A stretch of 10,137 bases of DNA from NCBI GenBank assembly GCA_028281205.1, contig JANQKJ010000129.1, forward strand, positions 1-10,137, read 5' to 3'. This document shows, in pieces, positions 1-5,872 of this stretch. Both the position numbers and the translations under genes were made by a program. The notes under the pieces were generated by a model, which saw nothing but the letters and a program-made list of their open reading frames with translations, did no database searches and was not told where the DNA came from. The stretch is from Gammaproteobacteria bacterium (GTDB lineage: Bacteria; Pseudomonadota; Gammaproteobacteria; UBA4575). Every line of letters starts with the position of its first letter. Positions within the stretch are counted from its first letter, which is position 1.

Positions 1-261
1 TAATGTATCATGTGAAAAGGTTGAGAAAGTTGTAAATCCACCCAACACCCCGACCAAAATCGCAGAGCGATGTTCATGAGCAATATCCATGTGATGGGTA
101 AATAACCAGGCCAACAACCCCATTAGAAAAGAACCAATAATATTGGTTGCCAAAATACCAAGCGGTAGTTCAGATGAATGTAATTGATCAATTCTTGTGT
201 ACAACAGGTAACGCATTACTGAACCAATACCACCACCAATTGCGATCCAAACTAGTATCAT
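1..261 (-). CDS. crcB: Fluoride channel CrcB/FluC, N-terminal part (3' end beyond the window)
   Basis: Small inner-membrane fluoride exporter that forms a dual-topology dimeric channel and relieves cytoplasmic fluoride toxicity. The visible 87 codons begin MILVWIAIGGGIGS, followed by MRYLL, a typical CrcB first helix with a Gly-rich stretch and the conserved Arg. A second helix contains the conserved Asn in ATNIIGSFLMGLL, and the family signature GGFTTFSTFS lies at about residues 74-83, with the Phe and Thr residues that line the fluoride path. The usual length is about 125 aa, so roughly a third is missing at the left edge. The ATG at 261-259 is the only start available, because an in-frame TAA lies 24 nt upstream. 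There is no clear Shine-Dalgarno site and no recognisable fluoride riboswitch upstream. It diverges from glcD and has the same orientation as the distant rarA block. Identification is secure from the signature. Confidence 0.93.
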   Translation of the reverse strand, partial: MILVWIAIGGGIGSVMRYLLYTRIDQLHSSELPLGILATNIIGSFLMGLLAWLFTHHMDIAHEHRSAILVGVLGGFTTFSTFSHDTL

Positions 262-286
262 TGTGTAGCCATGTTGTGGTTAATTA

Positions 287-1792
287 ATGTATTCTCAAAA
301 ATCATTGAATACTGACGAAATACATCATAAGCATATGCTGGATCGAAGCGAAATTCCCGCGCTATTTTCTTCATGCTTGCCCAAAGCATGCATTTTTACA
401 TCAATTGAAAAATTACGCCCATATGAATGCGATGCTTACACTGCATATCGGTCACTGCCGCTGGCCGTATTATTGCCTGAAACAAAGCAGCAAGTAATTG
501 ATATTGTAAAGACCTGCCAAAAATATCAGCTACCGATTGTCACGCGCGGTGCTGGTACCGGCCTATCGGGGGGTGCGCACCCTATTGAGAATGGCATTTT
601 ACTTAATCTGTCTAAACTAAATCAGATTTACGAAATTAACCATGAATTACAGTATGCACGGGTCGGCCCCGGTGTGCGTAATTTAGCCATTTCTGAAGCA
701 GCATCTACTTATGATCTCTATTATGCACCCGACCCTTCATCGCAAATTGCCTGCACTATTGGCGGTAACATTGCAGAGAACTCTGGTGGCGTACATTGTT
801 TAAAGTACGGTCTTACGGTACATAATATTCTAGAAATCACTTTCGTTAACATTGATGGTGAGGTCATTACTGTGGGCAGCGAGTGTTATGAAAATCCTGG
901 TTATGACTTACTGGCACTACTCACTGGCTCCGAAGGCATGTTAGCCATCATGATCCAAGCCAAGGTGAAGCTATTACCTAAACCTGCCAATAAAGAAGTC
1001 ATTCTTGCTGCTTTTAATCGTATAGAAGATGCAGGGGAAGCTGTGGCAAATATTATTGCCAGCGGTGTTATTCCTGCAGGCCTGGAAATGATGGATCAAG
1101 CAGTCATTCAAGCTACGGAAAATTTTTGCCAAGCTGGATATCCAACTGATGCAGCAGCGATTCTGCTATGCGAACTGGACGGTTTTGATGAAGCGCTGCA
1201 ATGGGAAATCCAGCAAGTTACTCAACAATGTAATCAATGCCACGCCACCTCTGTACGCAAAGCTAATAATGCACAAGAGCAAGAATTGTTTTGGAAAGGA
1301 CGCAAGTCTGCTTTTCCTGCAATAGGACAATTAGCCCCTGATTATTTATGCATGGATGGCACTATCCCACGCCAGCACTTAGCGCATGTGCTTGGAGAAA
1401 TTTCTAATATTTCTGAACGAATTGGACTGCCGGTAGCAAATGTTTTTCACGCCGGTGATGGGAATCTACACCCATTGATTATGTATGATGCAAATAATGC
1501 AGGCGAACTTGATAAAGCTGAAGAAATTGGCAGTCAAATATTAGAACTGTGTGTCAGTGTGGGCGGCACCATCACTGGCGAACATGGTGTGGGTATAGAA
1601 AAGCTTAATCAAATGTGTGTACAGTTTAATTCACAGGAGTTAATCCAGTTTGAACAAGTTAAATTAGCATTCGACCCTGAGCGACTATTTAACCCTGGCA
1701 AAGCAATTCCGACTTTACAACGCTGTGCAGAGTTTGGCGCGATGCATGTACATGCTGGGGAGCTACCTTTTAAAGACATTCCCCGTTTTTAA
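287..1792 (+). CDS. glcD: Glycolate oxidase FAD-binding subunit GlcD
   Basis: Catalytic flavoprotein subunit of the GlcDEF glycolate oxidase, which oxidises glycolate to glyoxylate and passes electrons to the respiratory chain at the inner membrane. The 501 aa match E. coli GlcD (499 aa) nearly end to end by recall. The PCMH-type FAD-binding domain (about residues 55-230) shows RGAGTGLSGG (87-96), DPSSQIACTIGGNIAENSGG (149-168) and GSEGMLA (214-220). The C-terminal FAD-linked oxidase domain shows HAGDGNLHP (388-396), GEHGVG (431-436) and NPGK (469-472), and ends with the GlcD-like tail AEFGAMHVH...RF. I chose the ATG at 287 for length agreement; the in-frame ATG at 335 (residue 17) is an alternative, and neither has a Shine-Dalgarno site. 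It is first of a packed group, 6 nt before glcE. The less specific alternative, D-lactate dehydrogenase, is unlikely given adjacent glcE and glcF. Confidence 0.97.
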   Translation: MYSQKSLNTDEIHHKHMLDRSEIPALFSSCLPKACIFTSIEKLRPYECDAYTAYRSLPLAVLLPETKQQVIDIVKTCQKYQLPIVTRGAGTGLSGGAHPIENGILLNLSKLNQIYEINHELQYARVGPGVRNLAISEAASTYDLYYAPDPSSQIACTIGGNIAENSGGVHCLKYGLTVHNILEITFVNIDGEVITVGSECYENPGYDLLALLTGSEGMLAIMIQAKVKLLPKPANKEVILAAFNRIEDAGEAVANIIASGVIPAGLEMMDQAVIQATENFCQAGYPTDAAAILLCELDGFDEALQWEIQQVTQQCNQCHATSVRKANNAQEQELFWKGRKSAFPAIGQLAPDYLCMDGTIPRQHLAHVLGEISNISERIGLPVANVFHAGDGNLHPLIMYDANNAGELDKAEEIGSQILELCVSVGGTITGEHGVGIEKLNQMCVQFNSQELIQFEQVKLAFDPERLFNPGKAIPTLQRCAEFGAMHVHAGELPFKDIPRF

Positions 1793-1798
1793 ATTCAC

Positions 1799-2860
1799 AT
1801 GCTCAATCAGCAAATTCAATCGTTATGCGATACTGTCAAACACGCATACGAAACCAAACAGGCATTAAACATTCAAGGTGGTAATAGCAAATCGTTTTAT
1901 GCCAACCATGTAGATGCGCAAACCATTAGCACTACTGATTTAAGTGGTATTATTGAATACCAACCCTCTGAACTTTATATCACTGCTCATGCAGGTACAC
2001 CGCTGCAGATTATTGAAGATACTTTGACAGAACATAAGCAGATGTTCTCGTTTGAACCACCTTATTATTCCCCATCCACAACCCTGGGTGGGTCAATTGC
2101 ATGTGGGCTGTCTGGACCACGCCGCCCTTATGCTGATGCAATTCGTGATTGCATACTCGGCACCGACATAATTAACGGCAAAGGTGAACATTTATCATTT
2201 GGTGGAAAAGTTATAAAAAATGTTGCCGGCTATGACGTTTCAAGATTAATGTGCGGTGCATTTGGCACACTAGGAATTATTACTCAAGCTTCAATTAAAG
2301 TGCTGCCTAAACCAGAGCATGAAATCACATTATTATTCGAGCATCACCAACAACAAGCGAAAAAAAATATTCAGGACTGGTTAAATTCATTAATTCCTAT
2401 AACTGCGACTTACTTTCAAAACGACCACCTATGGATAAGGATTTCAGGCTTAGAAAATATTGTTAGCACTATTCATAAAAAGCTTGGAGGAGAAAAGATT
2501 CACTCGAGTAAAACATTTTGGCAAGCAATTAAAAATCATCAAGCAGATTTTTTCCAAACCGATATTCCATTATGGCGTTGCATTGTCCCACATAATACAA
2601 ATGAAATTGTGCTTCAAGGAGAAAGCTGCTTTGAATGGAATGGAGGTTTGCGCTGGATAAAATCAGAAGAAACTGCAGAAAAAGTTTTTAAAACCTGCCA
2701 GACACTTAATGGTTATGCCAGTTTATTTCGCTCCAAAGAAAAGCCTGCGGATTGCTTTGCACCAATGAACAATCAAGTAAAAAAATTACATATGAATTTA
2801 AAGCATGCATTTGACCCAGAAAATATTTTAAATCCTGGTCGCATGTATTCTTGGTGCTAA
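1799..2860 (+). CDS. glcE: Glycolate oxidase FAD-binding subunit GlcE
   Basis: Second flavin-binding subunit of glycolate oxidase; it resembles GlcD in its N-terminal half but is shorter (353 aa; E. coli GlcE about 350) and is required for complex activity. Visible motifs are QGGNSKSF (26-33), the FAD-contact segment TTLGGSIACGLSGPRRP (94-110), GGKVIKNVAGYDVSRL (135-150) and GTLGIITQASIKVLPKP (156-172), with a family-typical C terminus NPGRMY (345-350). The middle, about residues 175-300, is less conserved but keeps the GlcE-type WRxxxP and GG-LRW elements. The ATG lies 6 nt after the glcD stop with no Shine-Dalgarno site, so translational coupling to glcD is likely. Its stop is 5 nt before glcF. 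No frameshift or lost motif is seen. Confidence 0.95.
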   Translation: MLNQQIQSLCDTVKHAYETKQALNIQGGNSKSFYANHVDAQTISTTDLSGIIEYQPSELYITAHAGTPLQIIEDTLTEHKQMFSFEPPYYSPSTTLGGSIACGLSGPRRPYADAIRDCILGTDIINGKGEHLSFGGKVIKNVAGYDVSRLMCGAFGTLGIITQASIKVLPKPEHEITLLFEHHQQQAKKNIQDWLNSLIPITATYFQNDHLWIRISGLENIVSTIHKKLGGEKIHSSKTFWQAIKNHQADFFQTDIPLWRCIVPHNTNEIVLQGESCFEWNGGLRWIKSEETAEKVFKTCQTLNGYASLFRSKEKPADCFAPMNNQVKKLHMNLKHAFDPENILNPGRMYSWC

Positions 2861-2865
2861 CATAT

Positions 2866-4050
2866 ATGCAAACAAACTTACCCAAAGAATTATTAGCCAC
2901 AACCACAGGGGAGCGTGCTGATGAAATTTTAAGGAAGTGTGTACATTGTGGTTTTTGCAATGCAACCTGTCCGACCCACCAAGTCACAGGCGATGAACTG
3001 GATGGACCACGAGGCCGCATTTACTTAATTAAAGAAATGCTAGAAGGCAACATAACAACAAGTGCCACGTTAGATCATTTGGATCAGTGCCTAACTTGTT
3101 TAAACTGTGAAACTACCTGCCCATCCGGCGTAAACTATGGTGAACTTGTTGAAATTGGCAGAGAACATATTGAAGCAAAGAATATTCAAAATAAGATAAC
3201 GCATATTAAACGCCAATTAATATGTGCTACTTTCCCTTATCCAAAAAGATTTAAACCACTGTACTCAATCGCTTCTCTGCTAGGTCTTGCACCAAAACGC
3301 AAATCTATAGTAGCAATAAAGACTGCAACATATAGTAAAAAAGTTATTTTATTAGATGGCTGTGTGCAATCGGTGACTAATCCTGAAATCAACCATGCAT
3401 TGAAAACATTGCTTGATCAGTGTTCCATCCAGGCAATTTCAGTCAAAGCTGCTCATTGTTGCGGCGCAATACATCATCATAATGGCGCGCCAGAAAAAGC
3501 ATTAGCCATTATCAAGAATAATATTGACCTTTGGTGGCCACATATTGAGAATGGATGCGAAGCAATAATAATGACCGCCAGCGGTTGCGGACTGACCGTT
3601 AAAGATTATGCGCGCATACTAAAACATGATAAAGAATATGCACAAAAAGCCCAACGTATTTCACAACTCACCCAAGATGCATGTGAATTTTTTGCTTCAT
3701 TTAAATTTATTAAAAACAACGCCACCTATAAATCAGTAGCTTTTCATCCGCCATGTACACTCCAGCATGGACAAAGAATAAATAATGTCGTTGAAAAATT
3801 ACTAGCAAGTGCGGGCTTTGAATGTGTCGATTTTACTGATAAACACCTATGTTGTGGCTCAGCAGGCACTTATTCTTTATTACAGCCTGCACTTGCAACA
3901 CAGCTCAAGACGAATAAGATATACCAGATTATGCAAGCCAAACCAGATGTGATTGCAACCGCTAACATTGGCTGCTTAATACATTTACAAAAAGATTCAA
4001 GCATTCCTGTAAAACATTGGTTAGAGTTAGTTGATATACAAATATCATAA
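2866..4050 (+). CDS. glcF: Glycolate oxidase iron-sulfur subunit GlcF
   Basis: Iron-sulfur subunit that carries electrons from the GlcD/GlcE flavins towards the membrane quinone pool. The 394 aa (E. coli about 407) begin with two ferredoxin-type 4Fe-4S motifs: C25-x2-C28-x2-C31-x3-C35-P and C75-x2-C78-x2-C81-x3-C85-P. Two cysteine-rich CCG domains follow, as in heterodisulfide reductase subunit B: C166...C198-C199-G, then C297...C329-C330-G and NIGC (C370). Conserved GDELDGPRGRIYLIK lies at 42-56. In-frame TTG (2851) and GTG (2854) codons would extend the protein and overlap glcE. I chose the ATG at 2866 because the protein then starts MQTxL as in known GlcF. All cluster cysteines are present, so it should be functional. 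Confidence in the family is very high; the lactate-utilisation LutA-type alternative is excluded by context and length. Confidence 0.96.
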   Translation: MQTNLPKELLATTTGERADEILRKCVHCGFCNATCPTHQVTGDELDGPRGRIYLIKEMLEGNITTSATLDHLDQCLTCLNCETTCPSGVNYGELVEIGREHIEAKNIQNKITHIKRQLICATFPYPKRFKPLYSIASLLGLAPKRKSIVAIKTATYSKKVILLDGCVQSVTNPEINHALKTLLDQCSIQAISVKAAHCCGAIHHHNGAPEKALAIIKNNIDLWWPHIENGCEAIIMTASGCGLTVKDYARILKHDKEYAQKAQRISQLTQDACEFFASFKFIKNNATYKSVAFHPPCTLQHGQRINNVVEKLLASAGFECVDFTDKHLCCGSAGTYSLLQPALATQLKTNKIYQIMQAKPDVIATANIGCLIHLQKDSSIPVKHWLELVDIQIS

Positions 4051-4064
4051 GCAGCCAAATTATT

Positions 4065-5243
4065 ATGAATCATAGTGACGAAATCATATTTACAATTTTT
4101 GTGATTTTTAGTGGTGCTGCTGTACTTGCCACTTTGGCTTTATATGCGCGCCAGACCTTACTAATCGCTTATATTGCTCTAGGGATTCTGTTAGGTCCAT
4201 CGGTACTTGGTATTGTTAAGAACCACGATTTCATTCAGCAGGTATCTGATATTGGCATCATGTTTTTATTATTCCTACTGGGCCTGAACTTGAATCCAAA
4301 CAAATTGCTTGGTCTATTCAAGGATGCCACTCTGTATACATTCATTTCCTCTTTAGTATTTATTTTAATTGGTTATGTATGTGCTTATGCTTTAGGTTTC
4401 AATCAAATCGAATGCCTGGTTATTGCGGGTAGTATGGCATTTTCAAGCACTATTATTAGCTTGAAATTATTGCCTACCACTGTATTACATCACAAACGCA
4501 TGGGCGAATTAATTATCAGTATTTTGCTATTACAAGATTTACTCGCAATATCAATGCTATTACTGTTGCATTCACGCGCTGATGTTAGCGAAGCAGGTTC
4601 CAATGACCTAATTCAACTCATCATTGCTTTACCTTTGCTTATTGTTTTCACTCTATATTTTTCTAAATATGTTTTGTCTTATTTATTTAGAAAGTTTGAC
4701 AAAATATTAGAGTATATCTTCTTGGTTGCTATAGGTTGGTGTTTAGGCATTTCCGAACTTGCTGCCTGGGTAGGTCTTTCGCACGAGATCGGTGCTTTCA
4801 TCGCTGGAGTATCCATCGCAACTGGGCCTATCTCATTATTTATCGCCGAAAGCCTGAAACCTCTGCGCGACTTCTTTTTAATCATTTTCTTCTTTGCAAT
4901 CGGTGCCGGTTTTCAGCTCGATATATTATCTGAGGTCATCTTACCTGCGCTGCTGATTGCAGGTATTGTCATCATCATTAAACCCATTACATTTAAAATT
5001 TTATTCATTAAATTCGGTGCAGAAAAAAGCTCCACAGCCAATGAAATCGGCTTTCGACTCGGCCATCTAAGTGAATTTTCTATATTACTAGGAGCACTGG
5101 CACTGAATGTTAGCGTCATTGGCGAACAGGCGGCCTATCTGATACATATCTCTACCATCATCACTTTTGTGGTGTCTTCTTATATCGTGGTGTTAAAATT
5201 CCCCAGCCCAATTGCCATTTCGGATCACTTAAGAAGGGACTAG
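4065..5243 (+). CDS. CPA2-family cation:proton antiporter, membrane domain only
   Basis: Multi-pass inner-membrane protein of the Kef/CPA2 monovalent cation:proton antiporter family. The 392 aa are almost entirely hydrophobic, about 11-13 helices by eye, broken by short polar loops. Family marks are ALGILLGPSVLGI (38-50), FLLGLNLNP (70-78), SMAFSSTIISLKLL (123-136), the QD pair in LLLQDLLAI (154-162) corresponding to the KefC FQD ion-site region, EIGAFIAGVSIA (241-252), FFFAIGAGF (275-283) and GHLSEFSILLGALA (333-346). Full KefB/KefC proteins carry a C-terminal RCK/TrkA-N nucleotide-binding domain, bringing them to about 600 aa; here the protein stops after the membrane part. The ion carried (K+ or Na+) cannot be told from sequence. 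It begins 14 nt after glcF, so it is probably co-transcribed with glcDEF, and a terminator follows 41 nt after its stop. No Shine-Dalgarno site is evident. Confidence 0.88.
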   Translation: MNHSDEIIFTIFVIFSGAAVLATLALYARQTLLIAYIALGILLGPSVLGIVKNHDFIQQVSDIGIMFLLFLLGLNLNPNKLLGLFKDATLYTFISSLVFILIGYVCAYALGFNQIECLVIAGSMAFSSTIISLKLLPTTVLHHKRMGELIISILLLQDLLAISMLLLLHSRADVSEAGSNDLIQLIIALPLLIVFTLYFSKYVLSYLFRKFDKILEYIFLVAIGWCLGISELAAWVGLSHEIGAFIAGVSIATGPISLFIAESLKPLRDFFLIIFFFAIGAGFQLDILSEVILPALLIAGIVIIIKPITFKILFIKFGAEKSSTANEIGFRLGHLSEFSILLGALALNVSVIGEQAAYLIHISTIITFVVSSYIVVLKFPSPIAISDHLRRD

Positions 5244-5284
5244 AATATACTTTATATAATAGACATAACGATTTGTTTATAAAT

Positions 5285-5314
5285 AAAAAAGCCGCATTTA
5301 AATGCGGCTTTTTT
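5285..5314. terminator. Bidirectional rho-independent terminator
   Basis: A perfect 30-bp palindrome: AAAAAAGCCGCATTT followed by its exact reverse complement. In RNA this gives a GC-containing stem GCCGCAT/ATGCGGC with a UUAA loop and a U6 tract on either strand. It lies 41 nt past the antiporter stop on the plus strand, and 20 nt past the stop of the small minus-strand reading frame. It therefore closes both convergent transcription units. Confidence 0.92.
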
Positions 5315-5334
5315 ATAGCAGTTCTGTAACTAAA

Positions 5335-5433
5335 TCAGAATATAAATCGATCCAGTACTGCATATCCAATTATGAAAATTGGTATCTGCATAATCACAAC
5401 GGTGATGATAGTTTTAATCGCCTCTTCATCCAT
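5335..5433 (-). CDS. Putative 32-aa single-pass membrane peptide
   Basis: I do not recognise a family. The frame reads MDEEAIKTIITVV, continues through IMQIPIFIIGYAVL and ends DRFIF, then TGA. Residues 6-27 form one strongly hydrophobic stretch long enough to cross a membrane, preceded by an acidic N terminus (DEE) and followed by Asp-Arg. The claim that it is a gene rests on signals around it: AAAGG (5441-5445) lies 7 nt before the ATG, a sigma70-like promoter lies at 5476-5503, and a hairpin terminator lies 20 nt after the stop. Predicted leader and transcript are about 36 nt and 185 nt. It has the size and build of small bacterial membrane proteins that modulate larger membrane complexes (KdpF, MgtS and CydX are known examples), but no homology to these is visible. 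It could instead be an incidental frame in a small RNA. Confidence 0.5.
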   Translation of the reverse strand: MDEEAIKTIITVVIMQIPIFIIGYAVLDRFIF

Positions 5434-5440
5434 AGTAGTA

Positions 5441-5445
5441 CCTTT
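5441..5445 (-). promoter_or_regulatory. Shine-Dalgarno site of the 32-aa frame
   Basis: On the minus strand the sequence AAAGG is followed by a 7-nt spacer (TACTACT) and ATG at 5433. Most genes in this window lack a good Shine-Dalgarno site, so this one adds real support to the small reading frame. Confidence 0.55.
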
Positions 5446-5475
5446 TTGTTATTGGTTTGCAAAACGCTTGTGAAA

Positions 5476-5503
5476 ATTATACTGACTGATCAAATAAGAT
5501 CAA
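5476..5503 (-). promoter_or_regulatory. Sigma70-type promoter reading left into the small frame
   Basis: On the minus strand, TTGATC (5498-5503) as the -35 box, a 16-nt spacer, and a consensus TATAAT -10 box (5476-5481). Transcription would start near 5469, giving a leader of about 36 nt before the ATG at 5433 and an RNA of about 185 nt ending at the 5285-5314 terminator. It lies in non-coding DNA 44 bp downstream of the stop of the 103-aa gene, so the small unit could be expressed independently of the ftsK-lolA-rarA transcript. This is pattern-based; no start site has been measured. Confidence 0.55.
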
Positions 5504-5525
5504 TTAGCAATAAGATGAATTGATC
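5498..5525. repeat. Inverted repeat overlapping the -35 box, possible operator
   Basis: Arms GATCAATT (5498-5505) and AATTGATC (5518-5525) are exact reverse complements separated by 12 nt. The left arm contains the -35 box of the predicted promoter, and a further TGATCA palindrome (5487-5492) sits in the promoter spacer. This is the position expected of an operator, but the sequence matches no regulator site I can name; it does not fit the FNR or CRP consensus. AT-rich DNA gives such repeats by chance fairly often. Confidence 0.35.
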
Positions 5526-5546
5526 CCAAAGCATAAAAAACCTGGT

Positions 5547-5858
5547 TTAAGCATCACCCGGCTTCCAGATACCAAAAGCACTGCCCGGTGGCGCAATGGG
5601 TGCGGCCGGAGCTTGGGAAACAGGTTGGGAGGAGGATTGAGTAACATCTTGACACACATGGTGCATAAATGAGCTAAGCTCATCCATAATTTCTTTCTTT
5701 TCACTATCCTGGATAGACGAAGATCCCACTACATAACCGACAATAGCCGTTAGATATTGGCTGCCCACAAATGGGTCTTTTGCACGTTCATCAATAGAGA
5801 CAACTGCGTGCATGACATTGTCGACTAATTCCTTAGAAAGCTTAAGCTCATCAGACAT
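5547..5858 (-). CDS. Unrecognised 103-aa protein downstream of rarA
   Basis: No family recognised. The N-terminal 72 residues look like a compact, mostly helical domain (helices around 6-22, 30-46 and 51-71 by eye) with acidic and hydrophobic repeats and no signal peptide or membrane segment. Residues 73-93 are a low-complexity Ser/Gln/Pro/Ala linker, and the chain ends in a distinctive tail GSAFGIWKPGDA. That build suggests a cytoplasmic protein with a flexible tether and a C-terminal binding peptide. The ATG at 5858 has AAGGG (5866-5870) 7 nt upstream, one of the best ribosome sites here, and begins 14 nt after the rarA stop, so co-transcription with rarA is likely. The coding quality (linker plus defined tail, good ribosome site, tight spacing) argues it is a real gene; function is unknown. 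Confidence 0.78.
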   Translation of the reverse strand: MSDELKLSKELVDNVMHAVVSIDERAKDPFVGSQYLTAIVGYVVGSSSIQDSEKKEIMDELSSFMHHVCQDVTQSSSQPVSQAPAAPIAPPGSAFGIWKPGDA

Positions 5859-5872
5859 TGATTTTCCCTTGA

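Noticed and set aside
194..203. TTGTGTACAA near-palindrome as a regulatory site for glcD
   Set aside because: It lies within crcB coding sequence, its centre does not pair, and no promoter lies near it; likely chance.
262..400. Fluoride riboswitch upstream of crcB
   Set aside because: The minus-strand sequence here is mostly glcD antisense and shows none of the conserved fluoride-riboswitch core or pseudoknot elements I know.
2851..2865. Upstream TTG and GTG starts for glcF
   Set aside because: They would overlap glcE and add residues not found in known GlcF proteins, which begin MQTxL as the ATG at 2866 does.
5255..5260. TATAAT on the plus strand just after the antiporter stop
   Set aside because: No acceptable -35 box lies 15-19 nt upstream, and the only thing downstream is the terminator.
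5302..5523. A 73-codon plus-strand open frame across the intergenic region
   Set aside because: It starts inside the terminator stem, is antisense to the promoter and the 32-aa frame, has no ribosome site, and its composition (many Ser, Asn, Ile, Tyr) is that of random AT-rich DNA.
5535..5549. AAACC/GGTTT repeat with a T tract after the stop of the 103-aa gene, as a possible terminator
   Set aside because: The arms are separated by one base, so at most a 4-bp AT-rich stem could form; too weak for termination.
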